Shown: piece by piece, positions 1-11,400 of the stretch
Layout: each line of letters opens with the position of its first letter
How positions within the stretch are numbered: the first letter of the stretch is position 1
Assembly (NCBI RefSeq): GCF_963576545.1
Contig: NC_083655.1
Span: forward strand, 15,764,940 to 15,828,939
DNA from: Limanda limanda
Lineage: Eukaryota; Chordata; Actinopteri; Pleuronectiformes; Pleuronectidae
Length of the DNA: 64,000 nt
Direction of reading: 5' to 3'
The notes under the pieces: model-generated
What the model was told of the DNA's origin: nothing
The model's input: the letters and a program-made list of their open reading frames with translations, nothing else
The model's database searches: none
Program-made: the position numbers and the translations under genes

Positions 1-694
1 CCCTAGAGGCCGCAGAAATGAATGAGTCATTAATAAGGACCGTGTACCCAACTCACTCACACACACACACACACTGGTCTCTGGAAACAAACTGGAGTGA
101 AAGATTTGTGGACAACTTCACAAGTTGTTTAACCTGAAGAGGAGCAGCCCAGATCATTCTTGTAGAACTCAGCAGTCGAAAGCAATCACTCACAAATCTC
201 TTCACATTTTACAACCAGTCTTCAGGGGCCAGATAAGGGGCCGTAATACCTGGAAGGATTAGTGGTTATCAAGGTAACTTCAGTTTTAACTCTGGGTTAT
301 CAGTGTTACGAAGCTGGATCACTTTGTAATCACATCACAGATAACAAATCAAAACCTGTCAGTGGCCCAAGTTATGACCAACATATCGCTGGATAAACAG
401 ATTCATGGATCCACAGGATCCTGATAGGAAGGAAATCCACATCTGTGATGATTATAAATTATCTTTTCAGTTGACTGAATGCATTACACATAAACTGCTT
501 CTCTTCTCGCTGCTATGGCAACAGAAAACCTCTGACATTTTAAACTTCCAACCAAAACAGTTTGTTTATCATCAGATAAAAAAGCAAAAACTTTCACTCA
601 CTTATTTACAGTGTATCTAAAGATTACTTCAAATATCCAAATTTATTCTGAGTGTTTCCTTTCTATTGATCATCCCTTCATACTGCTTTTACAG

Positions 695-905
695 CCTTTG
701 AGGGTCGTGGGGGAGCTGGAGCTAATCCCAGTTGACAGTGGGCGAGAGGCAGGGTGCACCCTAGACAGGTCACCAGTGTAATGCACGGCCAACATACCTC
801 ACACTCCACATTCACAACTACGGACAATGTAGAGTCTCCAATTGCATGCATGTTTTTGGTCTGTGGGGGGAATCCTGATAACCCGAAGAAAACCCTCGCA
901 GACAA
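695..905 (+). repeat. Degenerate teleost interspersed repeat
   Basis: The succession of blocks (GTGCACCCTAGACAGGTCACC, TACGGACAATGTAGAGTC, then an AACCCGAAGAAAACCC-like end) matches a repeat found widely in fish genomes. The element family is not assigned. Confidence 0.55.
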
Positions 906-1938
906 GCGTCACTTGAGCAAATTCAGCGTTACTTCTTATATCATTCTAAGAACATTATGATTTTGCTTGAAATCGCAGATTCTGGATACATTGAACTTGC
1001 TTCATATTAGAGGACCCGGCCCTCACTCTTCATCTCTTTCCACCACACGAACAAATCAGACTCCTCTCCTCCCTGATCTGAGGTGTTCTCTGAGCAGGAT
1101 GAAGTCCTGAGACACTTATGACTCAACCTGTTCAAATGTAGGCAAACTGAAGCTTCATATTTACTGGGTGGTCCCTAATATTCTGTGTACTCAGTGGAAG
1201 TGGAAAGACAGACCTGGCCGACCAACAGAGCTAGACTCTTTTGAGCCTCGCCCTTTGGCAGCATCCACATGCTTCTCCTTTTCACTTTTTACTTAACACC
1301 CCATCCACACAGCACATAAACGCCTCGCCATTACCTACTCTGTTTTCCTTGTTAGACCAAAGAGGGAGAAAATACAGGCAAAGAAAAGCAAAGTGCTAGA
1401 CGCGAGCAGTGATGAATAAAGCCTGCATTGTTGGCGGAGGAAGTGCCGGTGCCGATAATTAATCATGCCGTGTGTTTGTCTTTCCTGACGCCGCATCCTC
1501 TCCAAAATCTGCCGTAAGAGAGAAAACAAAAATACACGAGGCGTTGAAGAAGAAAAATAAAGAAGCTTATTAGATTAATTTCCCTCTGCAATGGTTTCCA
1601 CTGGTGTGATGGTATTGCGGTGATTGAAGCAAATGGTTTTGTGTGTGTGTGTGTGTGTGTGTCTGTGTGTATGGCTGTCTGAGTGTGTTTGTTTGTGTGT
1701 GTTTTCACCTAGCAGAGGTGATGACACAATACTTAACATTATTACTGGCATTTATGAGTTTATTAAGCTGCCTGTCAGTGTTTTCATCCGCCCGTAACCA
1801 GATTTATTATTGCAGCCTTTTTGTCCACATATAGCGTGAATAAACCTGCTGTTGCGGAGGAAATGAATGACTAAACTTGAAAAAAATTAATCCAAACAAA
1901 ATGTATGGATGAAAAGAGAAAAAATAGGCGCATTAGCA

Positions 1939-2406
1939 TTGCGTGCTTCGGAGTGGAGTTAAGAGTAGAGGAAACTCTTCCAGTATCACGAAATCGGTTG
2001 TCGATCGCCTGCGATGCCGAGTTGAACAAAGAAAGGGTGGAGGGATGAGGAGGAGGAGGGTAGAAGAAGGGTGGATGGGGGGAGGGAGGGATAGAGAACA
2101 GGGCATGGTAGAAGGTTAAAGGGGGAGGAAGGGAAGCCGAAATGGGGTTATTTGGTGGGGGTGGGGTCTATACAAAGCATCGGAAGATTCATACATACAT
2201 ATACACTTAGATAGTTTTTTCATAATGAGGCTATGGTGTGTGAATATATATGTGTGTGAGTGCATGTGTGTGTGTTTGCGTTGCGTGACTAATCTGTGCC
2301 GGCTACAATGAGTGACGGAGCGAAGGGCTGATCTCTTGGAGTGAGCCACATGCCCCCTGACAGCACACCCATAAGAGAAACACGCAAACATGGCTCCAAC
2401 ACGCAA
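1939..2406 (+). promoter_or_regulatory. Cluster of four AHR-response (XRE) cores
   Basis: TNGCGTG cores lie at 1939-1945 and 2281-2287 on the + strand, and at 2381-2387 and 2400-2406 on the - strand. All four read TTGCGTG. AHR/ARNT binds this motif and AHRR is itself an AHR target, so an intronic enhancer is plausible. Binding is inferred. Confidence 0.45.
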
Positions 2407-3706
2407 CGCACACATCACCGATGCACATGTGACAGTTCTGCACGCCACAGTTTTATAGGCTAATTGCATACACACCCTGGCATGGTAGTAGGCAGGCCGT
2501 CTTCTCAGAAGGAGCAAGGGGGGGCAAACAACATATGGTTAGGTTGATGAATTACGAATTACGGGGGATAATTGTTTTTCTGTTTGTTTTTTTTTATTCT
2601 TTGGCGAAGCAGGACAGGACAGAATTGGAGTCCAGCGTTTAAATCGATCACATCGTATGATATAAACGTAAAATGTATAAACTGTATTTGTCAGATAGTA
2701 GAATTAGAGTCTTGCTCATTTAGCATTAGGCCCTTGAGGACTCTTCATGAGACCCTTCTCTGTGTTTTTTTTTTGGGGGGGGGGGGGGTGTATATCAGGT
2801 TAAAGACTGTCAAATAATTTACATTAATTTTATAAACAATAAAAATAATAATAATAATCAATAATTAAGTTTTTAAAAAGAAATGGTATTTAGTTGTAAA
2901 ACAGTATGACACCTAGTTATCACTATAGATACAACTGTTTTGTCTGCAAATTAAGTTGGATAGATTTAATTAGAAATCATTTTTTGCAAGGCGCAGGAGC
3001 ATCTTCTCAAAAACGTACAATGACTAGTATACACTTTGTTCATAGAATTAGATTTTCTCATTTGTCTTAAACATTCAATTTGTTGATTATATTTGAATAA
3101 AAACAAAGATATAACACTTTTCTTAGTGGTGTTTACCTTGTGTTAACTAACTTGTGACAAAACATTTTTTAAACTTAATTGAAACATCCCAAAATACACT
3201 GGATGCTGTCCTCTACCTCTAACCCTGTGAACCTTAGAGCTGTCCATGTGGTCGTATCGTGTGAGAGCAATCCTGCATAGTCGTGAAATCCTCCAATGTT
3301 TGGTCTTGTTAGACAGGCCCACCAAGCAGACTAATACCTAGAATTAGTGCCGAGCAAAAGGAGACTGATACCGTTAATGTGTCCGCCACATGTCTGAGTG
3401 TTGGTCCAGCTCTCTTGCTGCTGTATCGCTGTTTGAGGTTGACGGGGGAACTGGGGAGCATGCTCTGGAAAACAGAATCATTATTGTTATCGTTCTCAAT
3501 GTTTCCTGTGTTGACACTGCTGTGTGCTCTGAACAGCAAATACATGCACATATTCCAGCTTGATAACAAAAATGTTCGATTTCCACATGCACTTGTAGCC
3601 GTTATAATGCAAACTTTTGTCATCATCTTGTATCCTTAAGCCTACTGCTTACCATTACTGAGTCCCTTTTCTCAGTCTATTTACGTTCTACTTCTTTCTT
3701 TTATAG

Positions 3707-3822
3707 CAAACCAAGAGAAGCCCTCCAGGAAGCACATCATCAGCCCAGCATCCTCTAACCCTGAACCCAGGAAAGAGAGTCTTCCACTGGGCAACATCAA
3801 TGAAAGCAGCCTTCTCCTGGAA
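3707..3822 (+). CDS. ahrr: ahrr exon: linker between bHLH and PAS-A
   Basis: 116 nt between a TTTTATAG acceptor and a GTAAGA donor. It starts in phase with two bases of a split codon and encodes [16 protein letters not shown]... ending SSLLLE. The end matches the LLLE that leads into PAS-A in human AHRR; the middle is the poorly conserved linker. Confidence 0.88.
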
Positions 3823-6800
3823 GTAAGAAACCACGTGGCTGTTGTTTATATGTGTTTGTTGTGGAATTTTTCTCCGTGTTTGTTTGTGAATGATGTAGAA
3901 ATTTTGTCCAAAAGGTGCTTTAATTACACTTTTTTATTATTAAGTCACTGTGAAGGAAACAATAAAACGCTTGCAGGCTTGCAAACATGCCAGACAGGGG
4001 GCCATTTGTGTTTGTGTGTGTTTGTGTGTGTGTGTGTGTGAGTCTGCCCTTCGCCCTTTGCCCTGACCCCCTTTGTGGAGCCGCGGTGTTGCGTGACATA
4101 GGGGTGAGACAGGAGTGTCAGAGCTGATGAAGGAGGTGGGGACTTTAAGCCTGTGAAGTGTGTATGTGTGCTTTGTGTATGTGCGTGTCTGAATCATTGT
4201 CTGAATGCATGCGGCCGTGTGTGAAAGTGAACAGAAGAGAGTGAGAAGAACACACCAAGCCTGTCAAAAGTAATCAGTGCAACTGCAGATTAATTATACG
4301 TGCATATATTTCACATCATTATGAAGCACATATTGCGTCTTGTTACTTTGACTTGACATCAGGACATGAACACACACCTGCGCATGACAAAATGTTTTTT
4401 TGAAAATATTTGACATAAAACAGCATAAAGTCGTGGTTAGACTCCTCGAGAGGCCTTCGTTTCTGCCGAAGGTATCTGAACAGACAGGTTGTCATAATCA
4501 GGATACAGGGGGATTGCTCAAGCATCAGATCATTGTTGCACGCTCAATATCCCTAATGGCTTTCTGTCAAACAACAAATTATGACACTGACCATTGGCCA
4601 ACGACTGTGAGTGCACACACACAGAGAGCAGGCCAGCGCTGATGCACTGATGCTTCTCTTAACGTGTCAGGTTGTCTCAATGGGATGGTAAACAAAAGGC
4701 TAGATTGACCGTAGTGATGCGATGCCTCCCATTGCGTGACTCAACCTGCGCTGGGGCCTCATAGCAAACCGTGCATTATAGTTGTTATGGTGATGGGATC
4801 CTAAGAGAGGGAAGAGACAGATAATCTGTGCGTGCGTGTGTTTGGTAGCATTGCATATGTTTGTGTGTCTGTGTGGTATCCTGTCTGTCTGTGTGTGACA
4901 GGTGCTTCTGCTTGTGCATGTCTGAGTACATAGGTTTCAATAATACGTCGATGCAAAATATTTACATATTGCATATTCTATTCTGTATGTAGTTTTATTT
5001 ACATTTTTGAGCACCTCAAAGCACTGCTGTTTCTTGTTGTTAAGATGTTTTCATTTTTTACAATCTAAAAAATATTATCTTATTAACATTCAAATTAATA
5101 TTACTATAATAGCACAATTTTTTATATGGGTACATTATATGTATATATAAACATACACATTAATTTATGTATACACAAATATATGCACATATATTGCACT
5201 GATGTTATATAGTATGATGATATACATTGAATAAAATAATACAAATAAAATATGTTATATATTTTTTTTAAGTTATAAATCCAACTGAGGGGGTCACAAT
5301 GACAGTATGTCCATTTCAATTCACCTGTTTTGCACATTTCTTTTAAAGAAACAAGAGTAGAAACAAACCAGAGTCAAATAAATTATTAAGATATCACAAA
5401 AGGTGAAATGAGTGATTAGGACTGAAAACGAGGTACAAAATAATATATGACACAAGTGTAAATACAGTTATTCCATCAGGTTTGACACATTAGTTTCGTA
5501 CATTTTCCTTCAACTCCCATTTCATTATCCTTGTCAATTAGATGGAAATTAGATGAAAACTTGGGATAGCAAGGCAATGTTAAGCATGGTGTTATCATTG
5601 TTGTCTATGAATATCTGCCCCAAAGGTCACAGAAATAACCTGAGACTGCTATTTCAAAAACTTTGCATTCCATGGCAGCGCAAGAGGAAGAGTCAGGGAT
5701 AAATGATATCATATAGGATTCATATTCTAAGCATCAAGAACAAACATCAGATGTCATGGCAGTGCCTCCAAAGGGTTAGAGATATTTCTGACTTTGCATT
5801 TTTCCTGAGCCACTAGAGCCGCGATGTAGCCTTGGCTCAGAACATAGCTGAAAATTAATAGAATTGTTTATTTATGTTCTGCAAAATTATTGACATTTAA
5901 TACTGTGCTTTCATCGTAGTGGAAGCTGAAACTCACTGGCTGACATCCAACATGTATTTGAAAAAACCCCATCTCTCAATATAACAGAATCCCATGCTGT
6001 ATAACCTACAAGTACATGTGTGTAGGATGTGGGTGTGTCTCTGGTGGTAGCAGGCCGTTGTGTTTGTCATGACCTCATCAACGCCACTTTTATCTCGCTC
6101 TGACAGCGAGACAGAAGGAAGACCAAAGAAACCCTGTCGAAACACGAGACAAGGCTGCCCCACCACCACCGCCATCACTCCTCCACGCCCCCACTCCCGC
6201 CCTCGCCCCCGCCCCCGCCCCCGCCCCCGCCCCCGCCCCCTCCCTCTCCCTCTCCACTGCTTCCAAATCTAGTGAACATATATTTTATTTTGGGCTCTGC
6301 GTGCAAAGCGCCTCTTAAGATTTGTAAGTCAAAGCTTTTAGTCTCCCAGGGGTGGTTATGGGAGCCGGGGGCGTTGTAGTTGCAGATATGTGGCAGAGCA
6401 GGCCAGCAGCAGGTGCCTGTTTCCATTACCTAAAGGCTTCAGTATGTGCAGAACTGAGGGAAATCTGAATGGAGAAAACATACAAAAACAGCATGCAGCG
6501 CAGTGCAGCCAGTATCAGTTGGTTCTCACTCTCCTTCTGTATGTCTGGAACTCGTTTCCTACTTTAAAAGAACAAGGGATGTGCACATGGGCCTGCTTGT
6601 TATTTTAAATTAAAATAGAATAATGAGTACTAAGACTGAATAGTAATTTTTTTTAGCTGCTCTTTCCAGCTCTTAATCTGTAAAATAAATGGTCCTATTC
6701 CATCATGGACATCTGTATTCATCTGTATTGTATAGTTGGTATTCCAGGTTTGGAAAAGCAAATATGAACTATACTGTTTTTGCCTGCACATACTCTTTCA

Positions 6801-7132
6801 GGTCAAAGGTCCAGAGCCTATTTGTTCCGGGAGAATAAAAATGTCAAAATCCCTTAAAAAGACTACGTGTTGCAAGGATTTTCGGTGGCATTTACCGACT
6901 AGGAAGTAGAATGGAGAAAGGTGAAGCGGTTAAATAAACCTACATGAACCCATCATGTAAATCGTGGCCTTTTTATGGCCCCGTAGGACCTCATAAAGGC
7001 AACGTCACACTAATGTCCCCTTCACCCAGAGGTTCAGAGTTGACCATAGGGGACTGTATGCCTTTAGTCATAACAGGCTCATAGTTATCTCTGATTTTTA
7101 AATCCTGCATGGTGCACAACAAAAGTGGCATC

Positions 7133-7230
<98 letters not shown>

Positions 7231-7730
7231 TGTGTGTGTGTGCATGCATGCGTTTGATGTGAATGTGTGTGTTCTCGTTTTTGTTACCTCTTTAGGACCT
7301 TTTCCAGAAGCAGACTCATGTTAGGGTTAAGATATGAATTTTAGTTAGGTTTATGTTAGGGTTAGGCATGACTTGGTCATGGTTAAGGTTAGGGATATGG
7401 TTTTGTTCAAGATGTCCACAATGAATGAAAGTCCTAATAAGGATAACTATGCACAATTGTGTGTGCGTGTGGGCTTGCGTGTGCTAGTGTGTGTGATGTG
7501 TGTGGTCCAGGTATTACTCATACTAGGGGGACCTCAATCTGTTTACACAGTGACATTATGGTGACTTGTCCTCCTCCATTACGTCTTAGGTGAAGATGTA
7601 TTTTAAGGTCAGGTATAGGTATAGGTTCGGTTTAAGGGGTTAGAAAAGTAGTGATGGGGTAGGGGTTAGGGTTAGAGTTAGTCGTTACCCCTTACGTCCT
7701 CTGAAGTCATGGACACAAACTTCTGTGTGG

Positions 7731-7813
<83 letters not shown>

Positions 7814-8363
7814 AGTGTGCATGTTTTTTTATGGGTCTCACTCTCCCCCTGGACATCGCGAATATGTGCCAGTTAAACTTGTCAAACACGATCTGCTCCC
7901 ACGCCACCCACATCCCAATCTGTGCTCCCCCCCTCTCCCCATCTTATGTTATTTCGATTTTGTATTAAAGTTTAGACATGTTTCTGTCACGGTGTTGCAT
8001 TGTCACAGTATGACTCAGATAACCTCCAGGTTTTGAATTTTAGGACAACACACGGCTGCAGATATCAGAGCACATCATGTGGTCAGGGGGGAGGGTGGGT
8101 AGTGAGCAGAGCGCTGCACCGTTTGCTAGGGCAATCAGATCACTGCTGGGAGAAACTGAGAGAGGGAGACGTAGAAGAAAAGAGAATATGAGTGTGAATT
8201 TAGAGGCCGCAGGGGTATACACAACGTAAAAATACACACACAACACACACACGCTCACCAGGGAAGACCTGCATAGTCTCGCAGTAAAATAGAGGTGACA
8301 GACTCTGGCAGCCGCAGTCACGCAAGTCAAGTAGCCTTGCAGTTGTCACGCTATCGGAGCTGT

Positions 8364-8413
<50 letters not shown>

Positions 8414-11400
8414 ACACATACACACACAAACACACACTGGAAGACGTCTTTTTTTCCTCTTACCCTCTTCCTTCCTTCTCCATCTATCCATCCCTCCTCA
8501 TTTAACCTAAGCCGGTCATGTGTTTATTTAAAATTTTCTTTTTAATCAACACTTGTCTGCGTAAGCTGTGCTGGCTAAACACATTATTCCCCCTTGTGTG
8601 CTGTGTGTGTCTGGAGTTTCTCTGCTTTTAATCAGTGTGTTTAGTGTCACAAATCAAAGCATGTTACCAGTCAAACAGACTTAATTATCAAAGTATCTAA
8701 CTTATGAAATATATTCGTTTAAAGGGGAGCAAATTGGCGTGTGTCTCATTTTTAAGTTAACCGCTTTCAAAATACCATGAATTTAAATTTCCCCAGAAAA
8801 CACTCTTGAAAAGTCTTTCAAAGGCAATACTTTGGATTACAAATCAGAAAGTTTTATTTGGCCCAATCAGTCCCATAAACATCTGTCTTTCATTCCTTCT
8901 CCAGTGTTGTATTATTCCATCTTTTCTTTTTTATTGTTATTTTCTGATCTGAGAATTGTGGAAAGAATGATATAAATTGAATATTGAGCTATAAAGACGT
9001 CCAGCTCTGGCTGCATATTGTCGGGGGCTTAAAAAAAAGGAATTGGACAGTTGGGTCTCAAATTCATCTGGACTCTGTTGCCCCGTGTTACTGCTGGGTA
9101 ACATATGGAGCATGCAATCTAAAATTAGCTTTGCAAAGATTGTTTGTGTTTGTCAATTATGTATTTGTTTTACTTGAGTTTATTTTTTGCATGAGCTGCC
9201 CTGAGTCACAACTTATTTCTGTCTTTCTCTCTCCCCCTCTTTGTGCGTGCCTGCGTGCGTGCGTGTGTGTGTGTGTGTATGTGTGTGTGTGTGTAGTCTC
9301 TGACAGGGTTTGCCTTGGTGGTGAGCAGTGATGGGATGGTCTTTTACGCCTCCTCAACCATTGTGGATTATCTGGGATTTCATCAGGTAAGTTGATATGA
9401 GTTAGTTTAAGATGTGCAATGCTGTGAATGATCCTCCCTGAGGTAACCGTAATCCATGAAATCCACCTGACAGCAAACACAGCCAATATGAAAGGAGAAA
9501 ATAATCAGTTTCCAGTTGCTTTCTTTGCTGTTGAGTTGTCAGTATCTCTGTTCTGTTGATACACACTTTAAAGAATTAGTTTGACATTTTGGAAAGTATT
9601 CATGTTCGCTTTCTCGCTGAGAGCTAGATACGATTAGTACCTTAATATGCAGTAGGCTACAGCTGGTTAGCTTAACTCAGCATAAATACTGGAACCCTCT
9701 CAAAGTTTTGACTCAACAAGTGTCAGAGATCTGAGCTCTGCCGTGATTCACCATCATCCTTTTTCTTATACCCTTGGGTGATCCCTTCTGGTCTTCTCCA
9801 TCCATCCGGTGCACCTTCTTCTCCTGTGCATCCCACATCTAATGAGCTATAAAAAAGTATCTCTCAGTTCGCTTCCCAGCTGCCTGATAATCTGTATAGA
9901 GGGGCAGAGTGAGCCAAGAGGCCACAGAAAGGTGAAGGACTCCATTTCACCCTGAGATATAACTGTTTAGGCATCTATACGTGGGGGGGGGGGCATTGAT
10001 AAGTCACCAAAGATTTAGCTTCCTTCCTCTCCGGCAGCAAGGCCCAGCCAGTCATTAATTATGGATGATATCAACACGGACTCGCCTGTCCTGCAATGCT
10101 GAAATCGTCCCTCTCCTTCAAAACCATGAATAAAGTGCTTTTCGGTGTTAAAATCTCCTTTGCCCTCATGTTGGCTCAGACGCACACACATGCTATACAT
10201 ACAACACACACACATACAGCAGACCAACACTTTGAGGTAGAAATTCTTCTGCTACAGCGCTCCCACTTGGCTTACAAGCAGACGGGGGCAGTAACCCAGC
10301 GCCATGAAATCGACATGAAAACCAAAGTGGTCTGAAAGATCCTGCCTGTGTGTGTGTGTGCAGGTTGGCATGGAGGGCATTACATACAAACAGGAAATTA
10401 AAACTGTAGGGTGTGTTCTGTAAAATACGTGGTTATATATATGTGGCTCAATCAACACTTTTTAATTTTGTATGTCTGATGTTTCCATATGTTTCTAGTC
10501 AAAGAACTTTTTAAATGTTTCAAACTTCTGATATGAATTGAAGTAGAAAGGTCAAATCATGTAGTTTATTTGTGCCAACCAGCCGATGCACATAGATCTA
10601 TATTTAAATCCCATAGCACTAAATGTGTAGTTGATAGTAAACAGCAGCTGAGAATTTAAAAAAAAAAATTGAAATAGTCACAGATCATTATTTTGAGTTT
10701 CAGAGACAACAGAATCACCAAAACAATCTCAGACTTTCTCACATGTTCGGTTCCTGCGAAGCAGCTATTGGTTGTTTTTGAGTCGCATAGTTTGCCACTA
10801 AGGCCCTGACAACATGTCACATAATTGTAAACCCACAATTGTAGTCAGAAGGACACTTATCCCTAATATACCACAGGAAAAGAAAAGAGAAGAGAGAGCC
10901 TCACTAAGTAGCACCACAAGAAAGCCCCAGAGAAGAGCACAAAACTTCCACTGGCCTTTGATCCTCTTTGTTACTGGGGCAGTTTGCCTTTGAAGGCCAT
11001 GAAAATATCACTTATTCTCCATTTTCTCCTCTTCTTTTCCTCCCTTGTGTTTTTTACGAGAAACATAAACAATAGTCACTCGATCCGTCTGTCTGCCTGA
11101 CTGCCGGTAGGGAAGCAAACCACAGGACGAAGCGCTCGGCGAAGACGGTGGGAACAGATTGTGTTTTCAGAGGCAGGCGATCAAAAACCCTCGCGTGCCA
11201 CCAGTGTGGAAATTATGGAGAGAGCAGGGAGGGGGGAGAGGGGGAAGAGGAGAAGGTTAAACATTTTAGTGAGGAATCTGTCATGGAATGACAGAAAGCA
11301 CAGCTAGAGCTGGAAAAGAGAGAGAGAGAGAGAGGCATGATGAGAGTGGGCTGGAACCCGACTCACTGTGTGTGAGTGTGTGTGTGTGGATAGGGAGGGT

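Larger units (their letters stand above)
1..3706 (+). other. ahrr: ahrr intron (upstream part), no exon found
   Basis: No ORF here looks like the AHRR bHLH exons, so this is taken as an intron interior running off the window. It holds a degenerate teleost repeat (about 695-905), a TG tract (1640-1662), a G run near 2776-2789, and a cluster of AHR-response cores at 1939-2406. Confidence 0.6.
3823..9296 (+). other. ahrr: ahrr intron with microsatellites
   Basis: 5.5 kb with no coding signal. It contains long TG/CA tracts (7134-7242, 7732-7811, 8365-8437), the GCCCCC hexamer array at 6205-6240, the TTAGG-rich elements at 7244-7731, and AHR-response cores at 4089, 4732, 7475 and 8319. Confidence 0.7.

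Noticed and set aside
2116..2517. 133 aa - strand ORF
   Set aside because: No recognisable domain, biased composition from simple repeats, and it lies inside an ahrr intron.
1..3706. bHLH exon of ahrr
   Set aside because: I looked for the conserved basic-HLH residues in all frames and saw none; the exon is assumed to be upstream.
6991..7324. ORFs made of Cys-Val or Thr-His repeats over TG/CA tracts, here and at other microsatellites
   Set aside because: These are translations of dinucleotide repeats with no other coding evidence.
7320..7730. Interstitial telomere array
   Set aside because: TTAGGG words are few and degenerate and belong to an interspersed repeat recurring at 25.6 kb, not a telomere fusion scar.
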